Of a DNA stretch of 64,000 nt, positions 1-7,980 are shown in pieces. The DNA lies in assembly GCA_044228505.1 (NCBI GenBank), contig JBGAUT010000001.1, positions 124,001 to 188,000 of the forward strand. Reading direction: 5' to 3'. The stretch comes from JAEUKA01 sp044228505 (GTDB lineage: Bacteria > Myxococcota_A > Polyangia > Palsa-1104 > JAEUJZ01). The notes under the pieces are model-generated. The model did no database searches. It was not told where the DNA came from and was given only the letters and a program-made list of their open reading frames with translations. The translations under genes were made by a program, and so were the position numbers. Within the stretch, counting starts at the first letter, position 1; the number at the start of each line of letters is the position of its first letter.

Positions 1-1
1 G

Positions 2-412
2 CAGAGAGTCGATACCTCGCGATCGGCACGCGAAAGAGTGCAGCAGACACTTCATCAATTTTTGATTGCTGTCGCGAGTGGCAACATAGAGCAAGTAGCG
101 GCGCTGCTCGCTGATGATGTGGTGCTGCTCAACGACGGGGGAGGCAAGTACCTAGCGGCCCGCAAACCAGTACAAGGGGCGCGTCTAGTGTCCAAGTTTT
201 TTATCAATATTGCGAGTGGCACAGACCCCGCTCAAGTTTCCATTGCGACCCCAGAACTGTGCGGACTGCCCGCGCTGTGTATCAGGAATGCGGTGCCCAA
301 ACCCAACATCGCACCTGCCTCGGTATTGGGAGTGTCGCTCAACCCAGCGGGACAGATCGTTGCAATTTATCAAGTGTTGATCGATTCCAAACTCACCGGG
401 GTTCCACAGTGA
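2..412 (+). CDS. ECF41-type RNA polymerase sigma factor, C-terminal part (5' end outside window)
   Basis: The reading frame is open to the window edge, so this is the 3' end of a longer gene. A GTG at 38 exists but lies inside the domain. What remains is an NTF2/SnoaL-like fold with a DGGGK motif (about residue 45 of the visible part). That motif typifies the C-terminal regulatory domain of ECF41 sigma factors, which controls the activity of the sigma core in place of a classical anti-sigma factor. The preceding Arg-rich segment fits the end of a sigma-4 helix-turn-helix. Gene end overlaps the convergent DUF2293 gene by 20 bases. The sigma-2 and sigma-4 regions cannot be seen, so a stand-alone SnoaL-like protein is not fully excluded. 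Confidence 0.7.
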   Translation, partial: QRVDTSRSARERVQQTLHQFLIAVASGNIEQVAALLADDVVLLNDGGGKYLAARKPVQGARLVSKFFINIASGTDPAQVSIATPELCGLPALCIRNAVPKPNIAPASVLGVSLNPAGQIVAIYQVLIDSKLTGVPQ

Positions 413-1106
413 TCGCGTGCGGCTGCGGTGCGGACTTGGAAAGCGCGGTACACAGAGGGCAGCTCGAAACCAGGTGTGATTCGTCGCTGCGATGGCGATT
501 GAGGAGTGCGCGAGAGATCTCTGCCAGCTCACGTCGGACCTCACGGCGCATGCCCTTCACCCTGGGAATGCTGAGCTGATCGTAAGCGGTGGTCTGGTGA
601 CGCATCCACGCAATGACCGCAGCTTCTGCGCGCTGTGCAACAGGAATTCGCTCGGTGCGGGCCACCGTACCACTACCCACTGGAGTGGCGTGCTCGGTGA
701 CAGATTCGGCCAACTGTCGACCGAGAGCGGCATAGCGTGGCGCAAACGATAGGAACTGTAGGACCGACTGGGCGAACGTAGAAACGTACTCTGTCTGGGC
801 CTTTTCACGCCGCAAGACATCGCTTTGTCGCCGCTTCATATAGGAATCCGTGCCGCGTTCTTGCTCCAGCGCTTGCTTGGCTGTAAGGATGTTCTGCCGA
901 GGGGCCCAGACTCCTTGCGAAAAGACCTTTCGACCCTTCTTTTCTTGAACGACCCACGATGGCCCGGCCAGCTTCACCCGTCGGGTGAGGCCGGCATCTC
1001 CAGGAGGGAGACACTCCCAGTCCGCGGGCGGAGTGAGTCTTCTGCCATCAGGAGCCAGGAACACTCCGGGTTGAGCGGTCGGAGCCAGAACCAGTGAAGT
1101 TGCCAT
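393..1106 (-). CDS. DUF2293 domain-containing protein
   Basis: A 237-residue, Arg-rich soluble protein without signal peptide. The C-terminal third (about 160-205) has the DUF2293 pattern: an Ala-rich helix, then HQTTAYDQL, then a basic helix with VRRELAEISRALLNRHR. The family is widespread in actinobacteria and myxobacteria and has no established function; the basic composition would allow nucleic-acid binding, which is inference. The N-terminal part looks like a short beta-rich region (LAPDGRRLTPPADW) unrelated to anything I recognise. The 3' end overlaps the sigma-factor gene tail in the convergent orientation. No clear Shine-Dalgarno sequence lies before the ATG, so the start is moderately certain. 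Confidence 0.6.
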   Translation of the reverse strand: MATSLVLAPTAQPGVFLAPDGRRLTPPADWECLPPGDAGLTRRVKLAGPSWVVQEKKGRKVFSQGVWAPRQNILTAKQALEQERGTDSYMKRRQSDVLRREKAQTEYVSTFAQSVLQFLSFAPRYAALGRQLAESVTEHATPVGSGTVARTERIPVAQRAEAAVIAWMRHQTTAYDQLSIPRVKGMRREVRRELAEISRALLNRHRSDESHLVSSCPLCTALSKSAPQPHAITVEPR

Positions 1107-1310
1107 CGGCTGCCCAGTTTCATGGCCGTGCTAGGCCTGTCAAGTTCCGACTCATCGTTGGTGGATGCAGCAAGCGGTCCGACCGTCGCACCGCAATGGA
1201 AACACTGGGACGCTTTCAGAAACGACGAGGGACGACGCGAAAGCGCGTGAATTTCGACGGGATGCGAGCAGCAGTTGTGGGTGAGCCCGAAATATGTACA
1301 AGCTCGATGG
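1107..1310. other. Intergenic region between divergent DUF2293 and PHA depolymerase genes
   Basis: About 200 bases between two divergent genes. It must carry both promoters, but I see no convincing -35/-10 pair, inverted repeat or small gene. Short open frames here have no sensible composition. Confidence 0.4.
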
Positions 1311-2543
1311 ATGATGTACCACGCGATTGAGCTTCAAAAGACGCTGCTGAGTCCTGCAGTTCACGTGGCCAGCGCGACCTCTGGTCTGCTGCTGCATCCG
1401 CGAAGTCCGCTGGCCAACACCTACCTTGGCCGGACGCTCGCAGCCAATCATGAGCTGTTTGCGCGCATTCATCGTCGGTATTCCAAACCTTCGTTCGGAA
1501 TTGAATCGATTGAGTGTTCGGGCGATAGAGTTCCGATTCACGAAGAATTGGTGCACAGGCGGCCCTTCTGTTCTCTGCTTCGGCTGCGCAGAGCGGACTC
1601 CGTTTCGCTTCCCAGACTGCTCGTGGTAGCACCCCTTTCGGGACACTTTGCGACCCTGCTGCGCGACACGGTGCGGACCGCGCTGCAAGACTTTGAAGTA
1701 TATGTGACGGACTGGACCGATGCTCGCTTGGTTCCGCTCGTTGAGGGGGCCTTTCATCTGGACGACTATGTCGAGTATGTCCGTGAGTTTGTGACGCTGC
1801 TCGGTCCCAATGCGCAGGTGATGGCGGTCTGTCAACCGACGGTGCCGGTGCTGGCTGCGGTGGCCCTGATGGCGGAAGATTGCGATCCCTGCACGCCCCG
1901 TTCAGTGACGCTGATGGCTGGTCCGATCGATGCGCGTCTGCATCCTACCGAAGTCAATCGCTTTGCCAACAGCAAGCCGCTCTCCTGGTTTGAAAAGCGC
2001 CTGATTCACAGCGTTCCGGTGAACTATCCGGGCTTCCGTCGTAAGGTCTACCCTGGTTTTTTGCAGCACGTCAGCTTCATCGCGATGAATCCAGGTCGAC
2101 ATCTCAAGGCGCATAGTGATTTCTACCTGGATGTCGTGCGGGGCAAGCACAAAGACGCTCAGGCGCATCGGGCATTTTACGACGAGTACAATGCGGTCCT
2201 GGATATGGCAGCGGAGTACTATCTCGATACGATCAGGGACGTATTTCAGGAGTACCTACTTCCCCGACGGCTTCTGACCGTGCGCGGAAGACTCGTGCGA
2301 CCTGAATTGATTCGCCACACCGCGCTGTTCACGATAGAGGGTGCCCAAGATGACGTGGTGGGAATTGGCCAAACGCGAGCAGCACAGACGCTCTGTCGAG
2401 ACCTTCCGGAGTCTCTGCGCAAGCACCTGCTCGCTCAGCACGTTGGACATTACGGAGTGTTTAGCGGACGGAGATTTCGGGAACAGATCTATCCGCAGAT
2501 TCGCGACTTCATGCAGCACCATGCTCGGAGGGAAGCTCTGTAG
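1311..2543 (+). CDS. phaZ: Intracellular polyhydroxyalkanoate depolymerase
   Basis: Alpha/beta-hydrolase of the intracellular short-chain PHA depolymerase family (PhaZ1 of Cupriavidus type), which mobilises native PHB granules in the cytoplasm. The protein begins MMYHAIELQK, matching the usual MLYQxxE(M/L)Q start of the family, so I chose the ATG at 1311 over one 36 bases upstream. The nucleophile elbow reads VCQPTVP, with Cys as expected in this subfamily instead of Ser; the acid is in GAQDDVVG and the His in HVGHYGVFSG. Length (410 residues) fits the family. No signal peptide. No PHA synthase or phasin gene is nearby. SD sequence is weak. Confidence 0.85.
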   Translation: MMYHAIELQKTLLSPAVHVASATSGLLLHPRSPLANTYLGRTLAANHELFARIHRRYSKPSFGIESIECSGDRVPIHEELVHRRPFCSLLRLRRADSVSLPRLLVVAPLSGHFATLLRDTVRTALQDFEVYVTDWTDARLVPLVEGAFHLDDYVEYVREFVTLLGPNAQVMAVCQPTVPVLAAVALMAEDCDPCTPRSVTLMAGPIDARLHPTEVNRFANSKPLSWFEKRLIHSVPVNYPGFRRKVYPGFLQHVSFIAMNPGRHLKAHSDFYLDVVRGKHKDAQAHRAFYDEYNAVLDMAAEYYLDTIRDVFQEYLLPRRLLTVRGRLVRPELIRHTALFTIEGAQDDVVGIGQTRAAQTLCRDLPESLRKHLLAQHVGHYGVFSGRRFREQIYPQIRDFMQHHARREAL

Positions 2544-3660
2544 ACGCGAGTTCCATCAGCGACCGTCGTCGATTTACAAAGATCGCGTGGCCAATGATGA
2601 GGACCGAGAGGAGTCCGAGGAGCTTGCCCATAAAAACGGCCACGCGGTGATACTCGACCAGCTCGTCGTTGACCATCTTGGTTTTTTCTTCATGAAGCCA
2701 GCGCGGTTCCGCTTCGTCACGCAGCGTGAGACACGCCGGCATCAGCTCGGGGGCCGCGAGCACTCGCTGCTGGCAGAGCATTCGGTGAAGTCGATCTCGG
2801 CCTGCTAGGTGCTGCTGATCATAGCGATGGAGTATCGGCACAAACTCTGGCAGTCGGTGAGCAGATAGCGTCGACAGATAGGAAATGGCGAGGCTGGTAT
2901 TGCCGGCGCTGAGCGCCTCTTTGGCCCATTGTGGTTCGCGCTCAACCGGACCCGTACACACTGCCTTGAGCGCTTCATGGGTCACCGGCTTTGCCAGGCA
3001 CATTGCGGCAAACAGAGTGTCCCGTTTGGGCAGACGCGCCGCATCGTAAGCAGCTAACACAGGAGCCATTCGTTCAACATAGGGTGCCTGGAGCGCGCTC
3101 GGAGGAATCGGTGTGGTGAGCGGCTCCTTGGCCAGTCCGTCCAGGTATCGATCACGTAGCGCGACCGACTCCTGATCTGTCCATCCGAGAGCGAACACCG
3201 CATCGACACAGTCCACGTACACACCGGGCTCACTTGTTCCGGCAAAGATCTGCTCACGCAGAGAGCTGACGCGGAGCTGACACGCGACGCGGTACACATA
3301 GCGCTTGAGCTTGGGCTCGCCGGACTTCGCCCACTGCTCCAGTGTGCGCAGGGCGGTGACGACTTCCTCTGCTTGACCCTGTCGGAGTGCCTGCCGACAG
3401 GCCGGTGAGGCAAAGGACAGCGTCTCTTGCGCCACCTCTCGCCACTCTCTGGTTCCGAAGAAGGGCTCGTGCCAGCGTAGCTGATGGGCGAGCGGCGCAC
3501 AGACTGGCAATGCTGACCCAAGATCACTGCTTGGGAGCGGTTGGGCCTCTGCTTCTGCACGCGCCGAAGTCGGATTTCCAGCTATCCCAGATAGCAGCAT
3601 CAGCGAGGAGAGCACGGCGGAAATCACATTTCGTTTGGCACTGCGGGTCTGCTCGAACAT
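2509..3660 (-). CDS. Secreted/membrane-anchored protein of unknown function
   Basis: About 383 residues. The start at 3660 is chosen because GGAGG lies 6 bases before its ATG; a longer frame starts 36 bases upstream. An N-terminal hydrophobic stretch ending SARAEAEA is a signal peptide. The middle is helical, Leu/Ala-rich, with several Cys pairs, resembling degenerate helical repeats. Near the C-terminus a single hydrophobic segment (LLGLLSVLIIGHAIFV) followed by NRRR predicts a membrane anchor with a short cytoplasmic tail. The 3' end overlaps the convergent phaZ gene by 35 bases. I do not recognise a family. Four 11-bp-spaced TGTCC repeats lie upstream. Confidence 0.65.
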   Translation of the reverse strand: MFEQTRSAKRNVISAVLSSLMLLSGIAGNPTSARAEAEAQPLPSSDLGSALPVCAPLAHQLRWHEPFFGTREWREVAQETLSFASPACRQALRQGQAEEVVTALRTLEQWAKSGEPKLKRYVYRVACQLRVSSLREQIFAGTSEPGVYVDCVDAVFALGWTDQESVALRDRYLDGLAKEPLTTPIPPSALQAPYVERMAPVLAAYDAARLPKRDTLFAAMCLAKPVTHEALKAVCTGPVEREPQWAKEALSAGNTSLAISYLSTLSAHRLPEFVPILHRYDQQHLAGRDRLHRMLCQQRVLAAPELMPACLTLRDEAEPRWLHEEKTKMVNDELVEYHRVAVFMGKLLGLLSVLIIGHAIFVNRRRSLMELASTELPSEHGAA

Positions 3661-3794
3661 CTCGAACCTCCAGCTCGTTTGAGACGACACAGGCAAGACA
3701 TTTCAAGCCGCATGCCAACCGAAGGGACATCGACTCCGAACGTGATTGTCGACGGAAATTCTAACGAAGCGAGCTATAGAGAGAGTTTCGAGAT

Positions 3795-3835
3795 CTGTCC
3801 AGAGAGTGTCCGGCAAGTGTCCGGTGGGTGTCCGG
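3795..3835. promoter_or_regulatory. Four TGTCC half-sites with exact 11-bp spacing
   Basis: TGTCC occurs at 3796, 3807, 3818 and 3829; the last three copies extend to GTGTCCGG at 3806, 3817 and 3828. They sit just beyond the stop of the kinase gene and 135-175 bases upstream of the start of the 2509-3660 gene. Direct repeats on one face of the helix are typical of cooperative regulator binding. The binding protein is unknown. Confidence 0.4.
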
Positions 3836-3850
3836 CCAGCCGCAGTCTTT

Positions 3851-5098
3851 CTACGTACCGGGTTTCTTGCCTTTTTTTGTGGGCTTTTTGGGGTCCGCAG
3901 CTTTGGTGGTGGCGGTCTCTGTAGGGCAGGTGGGACAAGTGACTGGTTCAGCGCACTTCACCGTCACGCATTCAGGGGCTTTGGGGGGGGGCGGACAGCT
4001 CTTGGTGGCGCGTCCGCTCACGACTCCTATGACCAGCGCAAGCACTGCAGCGCCAGCAGCGGCCCCGAGCAACATCGTACGCTGACGGTCCTTTTCCCCA
4101 CCGACAAGCTGTGCGCCAGGTTTTTGGGCAGGCAACATGGTTGTGGGTGCAACGGCGGCGGCAGCGGCGGCAGCAGCGGCAGCGCTACCACTTTGGGGCT
4201 CTTGTTTCGACAGCTCACCGCTGTCAAGCAGCCCGGCAATCGTCTGTTCCACCTGACGCATCTGCATGCGCTGGGCTGCGTCCTTATGAAGCAGAGACAT
4301 CACCAGATCCGCAACCTTGTTCGAGATGTGCGGTGCTCTTGGCGCGAGCGGTGCCGGTAGCGCGGTGCAGTGAGAGCGCATCACATGGCCCATGTCTCCG
4401 ACGAACGGAGCGACTCCCGCGAGTAGTTGGTAGAGCAGGACTCCCAATGAATAAACATCGGTGCGTCCATCAATGGTATCTAGTCCCATACACTGCTCAG
4501 GAGACATGTACGTGGGAGTCCCGAGCGTCATTCCAGCGGTGGTTCGGCGTTCAGGAGAATCTAGAAAGCGAGCCAGTCCAAAATCGAGCAGCTTGCAGCG
4601 CTCCTTTCCTTCCACATCGGGATCAGGAATCAGGAACACGTTTTCCGGCTTTAAGTCTCTGTGGATGACCCCACGATCGTGGGCCTGTGCCAGTGCCCCA
4701 GCGAGCTGCGACGCGAGCTGGAAAATCTTCCGTGCAGACAGACGTTTTCCGTCGAGCTGATACTTGTCGATGCGTGCCTGCAGAGACTCCCCTTCCAGGA
4801 ACTCCATCAGGATGTACATCGTCTTATCGGGCAGCTCACCCAGATCAAAAATCTTGAGTACGCCCGGATGATTGATCAGGTTGACCGCTCTGGCTTCGTC
4901 GATGAATCGCTCGATGTACTTCTGATGTTTGGGATCACTCGCCAGTGCGGGAGAGAGCAGCTTGGCCGCGGCTCGGTGACCGATACTCTGCTGGATCACC
5001 TCATAAACCACACCAAATCCACCACGACCAATCTCGCGGGTGACTTTGTATTTTCCAACAAATGAATCCACAAGCGAGTTCTTGGTCGGTGCTTGCAT
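3851..5098 (-). CDS. Eukaryote-like Ser/Thr protein kinase, membrane anchored
   Basis: 415 residues. Hanks-type kinase domain about 16-290: Gly loop IGRGGFGVVYE (23-33), ATP-binding Lys46, catalytic loop HRDLKPEN (146-153), DFG at 172, activation-loop end TPTYMSPE. All key residues are intact, so it should be active. A poly-Ala linker (about 300-320) leads to one transmembrane segment near 340-362, then a Cys-rich external tail with paired PxCPTC-like motifs and a Lys-rich C-terminus. The external tail is probably the sensor or a secretion-proximal domain. Topology (kinase inside, short Cys-rich tail outside) resembles other myxobacterial kinases. A beta-propeller lipoprotein gene lies 53 bases upstream in the same direction and may be co-transcribed. 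Confidence 0.9.
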   Translation of the reverse strand: MQAPTKNSLVDSFVGKYKVTREIGRGGFGVVYEVIQQSIGHRAAAKLLSPALASDPKHQKYIERFIDEARAVNLINHPGVLKIFDLGELPDKTMYILMEFLEGESLQARIDKYQLDGKRLSARKIFQLASQLAGALAQAHDRGVIHRDLKPENVFLIPDPDVEGKERCKLLDFGLARFLDSPERRTTAGMTLGTPTYMSPEQCMGLDTIDGRTDVYSLGVLLYQLLAGVAPFVGDMGHVMRSHCTALPAPLAPRAPHISNKVADLVMSLLHKDAAQRMQMRQVEQTIAGLLDSGELSKQEPQSGSAAAAAAAAAAVAPTTMLPAQKPGAQLVGGEKDRQRTMLLGAAAGAAVLALVIGVVSGRATKSCPPPPKAPECVTVKCAEPVTCPTCPTETATTKAADPKKPTKKGKKPGT

Positions 5099-5151
5099 GG
5101 CGGTTTTATCAGTTTTGGGATCTGGTTTAATCGGCTCGACGATTGATTGTT

Positions 5152-6783
5152 CTATTTGTGAACAATGGTCTTCGCCCCATCAAAATGGACGCGTACGCCT
5201 CGATATCCTACCAGCCAAGTATCATCGGTTGCGGTACCATCGACAGACGTATAGGTAAACCCTTCAATCGGTGCTTTGTATCTGAGCTGATCAATGTCTT
5301 TCGCAGTTAGGCTCGATTGTGATGTAAAATGATGTACCTGAGAGACGTTATTATATAGTACCAAAACCCAGAAATCATTCTTGCTTAATCCCCATATTTG
5401 ATTAATAGTATAGCTGCTACCAATTCCCTTGTCTTCGTAGAGTTTTGTAACTAGCTCTGGTGAGCCCTGGGCATTTACATCTGCTGGAGCCACATGAAAC
5501 AGACGGTTGTTTCCAATCCAATAATCGGAAGAACTGGTACCCCATATCGCAAGAGAGCCACCATAGCGTTCTTGATTCGCATTGGTCCAGTGTGGAACAA
5601 CGAACTTTCCTACCGCCTTACCAGTGCTGAGATCATTGGCGCTGTTGTAGGTAATGTATCCGCCATAGGTTAGTATGGTGCTCTTTGCAATATCTGGAAC
5701 TTTCACAAGGCCAGTCACAATCACCGAATCGCTAAATGAGATGACCGCACGTGGCGTGAAGCAATTCGTGCATGAGGACCAGTCAGGAGTAGGGGCCGGT
5801 GGCACAGGATTTGGCGGCGGATTGTTCGACTTACTGGCTGCGATTTGGCTATCACATACCGATGAAACCACCGTGAAAGAGTATTCCCCAGCAGCCGTCG
5901 TGCTGGGAGTGCCACGTACAGCCATACAGTTGGACTTTGATGATGGGTGCGTCGCATACGGATGGTTATTGCTTCCGACGATGATGAAGTCACCACTGGT
6001 GCCATTTAGATAGGCGATGTCCAGCCAGAACATACCTTGATACCACTCTGCTGGTGGTATTGCTGGAACACCGGTCCCAAACGCAACCGGGAACTTTTCT
6101 CGTGCTCCTCCATAGGCTTTCCAACGATCTGAGCTGGGGTTGTATTTATAGATTAATCCATCAGATCCAGTTGCCCATAATCCGATTTTTTCATTGTAAT
6201 ATAGTTTGATAAATGTATAATCGCCAGGTTTGTCTAGCTGAGTTGAGTAATCAGTATTGGCTGCGAAGTCATAGGACTTCCAAAAGCAACCATCCCAGTG
6301 TGTGATTTTTCCGTTTGCGCCTGCGGCCCAGGCATCGTCACGTTTCAGTGCTTTGACTGTGAATAGGTCTTGGTCGATTGGGTCATCGACTACCTTTTCT
6401 AATGTCGCGGAAATGCTGTAATTCTCGGGATCGATCACTGGTATCGAACCATACCAGCGTGCTGTGTCACATGATTTTTTGATTGGTGTTTCGATCGGCG
6501 TGCCATCGGCTGTGTAGGCAGCATCTTTGGCGAGGACTTCTAAGTCAATCAGTCCAGTTGTGATTGTGCTTGGGATTTCGATGCTATATATTTTTGATTT
6601 ATTATCTTTGATGTCAAATGGTGCAACTTTATATGTGACTTGATTGATGGTGGTATTGATAAGGATGGTTTTGGAGCCAGTTGGAATATTACTTACTGCA
6701 ATCGCCAGAATGGTGCTTTTTGAGCATGAATTAGTGATCAGTGATGCCGAAAGCAATAGGCCGCATTTGATTAGTTTGTGCAT
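5152..6783 (-). CDS. Lipoprotein with beta-propeller (WxxGxxG...W) repeats
   Basis: 543 residues. The N-terminus has a short hydrophobic signal ending LITNSC, a weak lipobox, suggesting a lipid-anchored protein. The body contains several units of the form DAWAAGxNGKITHWDG, LWATGSDGLIYKY, DYWIGNNRLFHV, DDTWLVGYRGVRVHFDG, i.e. beta-propeller blades like the second, longer family member at 20772-22577. SD GGAG lies 6 bases before the ATG. Base composition is visibly AT-richer than its neighbours, most strongly around 6560-6690 and in codon choice (many Ile/Asn/Lys with A/T third bases), which suggests recent acquisition. Function is unknown; surface binding or scaffold is an inference. Confidence 0.6.
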   Translation of the reverse strand: MHKLIKCGLLLSASLITNSCSKSTILAIAVSNIPTGSKTILINTTINQVTYKVAPFDIKDNKSKIYSIEIPSTITTGLIDLEVLAKDAAYTADGTPIETPIKKSCDTARWYGSIPVIDPENYSISATLEKVVDDPIDQDLFTVKALKRDDAWAAGANGKITHWDGCFWKSYDFAANTDYSTQLDKPGDYTFIKLYYNEKIGLWATGSDGLIYKYNPSSDRWKAYGGAREKFPVAFGTGVPAIPPAEWYQGMFWLDIAYLNGTSGDFIIVGSNNHPYATHPSSKSNCMAVRGTPSTTAAGEYSFTVVSSVCDSQIAASKSNNPPPNPVPPAPTPDWSSCTNCFTPRAVISFSDSVIVTGLVKVPDIAKSTILTYGGYITYNSANDLSTGKAVGKFVVPHWTNANQERYGGSLAIWGTSSSDYWIGNNRLFHVAPADVNAQGSPELVTKLYEDKGIGSSYTINQIWGLSKNDFWVLVLYNNVSQVHHFTSQSSLTAKDIDQLRYKAPIEGFTYTSVDGTATDDTWLVGYRGVRVHFDGAKTIVHK

Positions 6784-6798
6784 GATAAGCTCCGATTT

Positions 6799-7980
6799 CT
6801 AGAAGCGAATTAGTGTCATAGGCATAAGGATTCGCTGGTTTTCGGGAGGCACACCAGGGATCACGTTCTTGCTCTGCCCAGCCACTACTCCGGCGGCGAT
6901 TCCGGCACCAATTCCGGCGGCGGCTCCACCGATGATGGTCCAGAACCACCAGCGCTTGTAGATAGGCTTCTTCTGGTCCTGCTGTTCTTTTTGAAGGATG
7001 GGAAGGTATTCCTCGGCAGATTTTCGTTCCGTCGCAAAGTCGGGTGGATGAGTGTCACGAAGGAATCGTTGATAGGAAGCGATTGCTTCTCCGGTGGTTC
7101 CGGCTTGCCGTGCTGATTCTGCGACTCGGAAAGTGTAAATCGGCTTGGGTTCGGAGCGGTACGCTGCTTGCCAAGCGGCCATCGCTTGGGTGTGCTCTCC
7201 AGCGCGAGTGTGTTCCTCCGCTCGGCGTTCCTCATCGAGAGCACGCAGGTGAGACAGATGCCCGAGTACTTCGGGTTGGCGCTCTTCGCCTGTGGCCAAG
7301 TTCAAATACTTTTCGTAAGAGAGAATGGCTTCGCGGTTTTGACCGGCGAGCCTCTGCGACTCCGCAATGTGAAATACATACAGCGGCTTACCGTCGAGCT
7401 TGAAGGCTTCCTCGGCCAGCGACTGCGCCTTGGCGGTGTCCTTTACAGAGAGGCGTTCCTGAGCCTGCTTGTCGAGTTGCAGGGCAGTTTCGACTTTTAG
7501 CGTAGGAATGTGACGGCGGCAGTCTGCCGCGATGTTGTCGTCGGGTTCGCTGGCCAGGACCTCTTCATACAGAGTAAGGGCTTCGCGACTGGCCCCCCCC
7601 TCGCGACAGGTCTGTGCCAGGTTGAACAGAGTCTCAATCTGCGGGTTTGCATCATAGGCTTGCCGCAGCGCTCGCGCTGACTCTGCATAGTTGTTTTCGT
7701 CGTAGGCCTTCTTCGCGGCCAGAAGGAAGGTCCGAGCGTTTTTGGGTGCGGCTTTGTCTGTGGGAGCCGCACGATTCGGCGGACGCACGCATAGCTCTTT
7801 GGCGATCTGCGATGAGCCTGACGCGGGCTGACCCTGCGGCGCTGGCTCATGGGAGACTGTCGCTGCAGGGGGTGCGGCGCTGGCGTAAGGGGAACCAGTT
7901 AGTGACGCCATGACCAAGGCACCACCGACATTCCTCGATAAGGTACCTAGGAACCACGATCGCTGCCAAAGCAAGCTCAC
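6799..7980 (-). CDS. TPR-repeat protein with signal peptide and C-terminal TM segment
   Basis: 393 residues starting at a GTG (7980) whose GTGA overlaps the stop of the upstream kinase gene, indicating translational coupling. N-terminal signal/anchor ending YASAAPPA. Two or three blocks of tetratricopeptide-like helices (about 80-300), e.g. FLLAAKKAYDENNYAESA, LFNLAQTCREGG, YVFHIAESQRLAGQ, YTFRVAESARQAG. Near the C-terminus KRWWFWTIIGGAAAGIGAGIAAG predicts a TM segment. This kinase/TPR pairing is common in myxobacteria, where the TPR protein is thought to be a partner or substrate; that is family-level inference. Confidence 0.75.
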   Translation of the reverse strand: MSLLWQRSWFLGTLSRNVGGALVMASLTGSPYASAAPPAATVSHEPAPQGQPASGSSQIAKELCVRPPNRAAPTDKAAPKNARTFLLAAKKAYDENNYAESARALRQAYDANPQIETLFNLAQTCREGGASREALTLYEEVLASEPDDNIAADCRRHIPTLKVETALQLDKQAQERLSVKDTAKAQSLAEEAFKLDGKPLYVFHIAESQRLAGQNREAILSYEKYLNLATGEERQPEVLGHLSHLRALDEERRAEEHTRAGEHTQAMAAWQAAYRSEPKPIYTFRVAESARQAGTTGEAIASYQRFLRDTHPPDFATERKSAEEYLPILQKEQQDQKKPIYKRWWFWTIIGGAAAGIGAGIAAGVVAGQSKNVIPGVPPENQRILMPMTLIRF

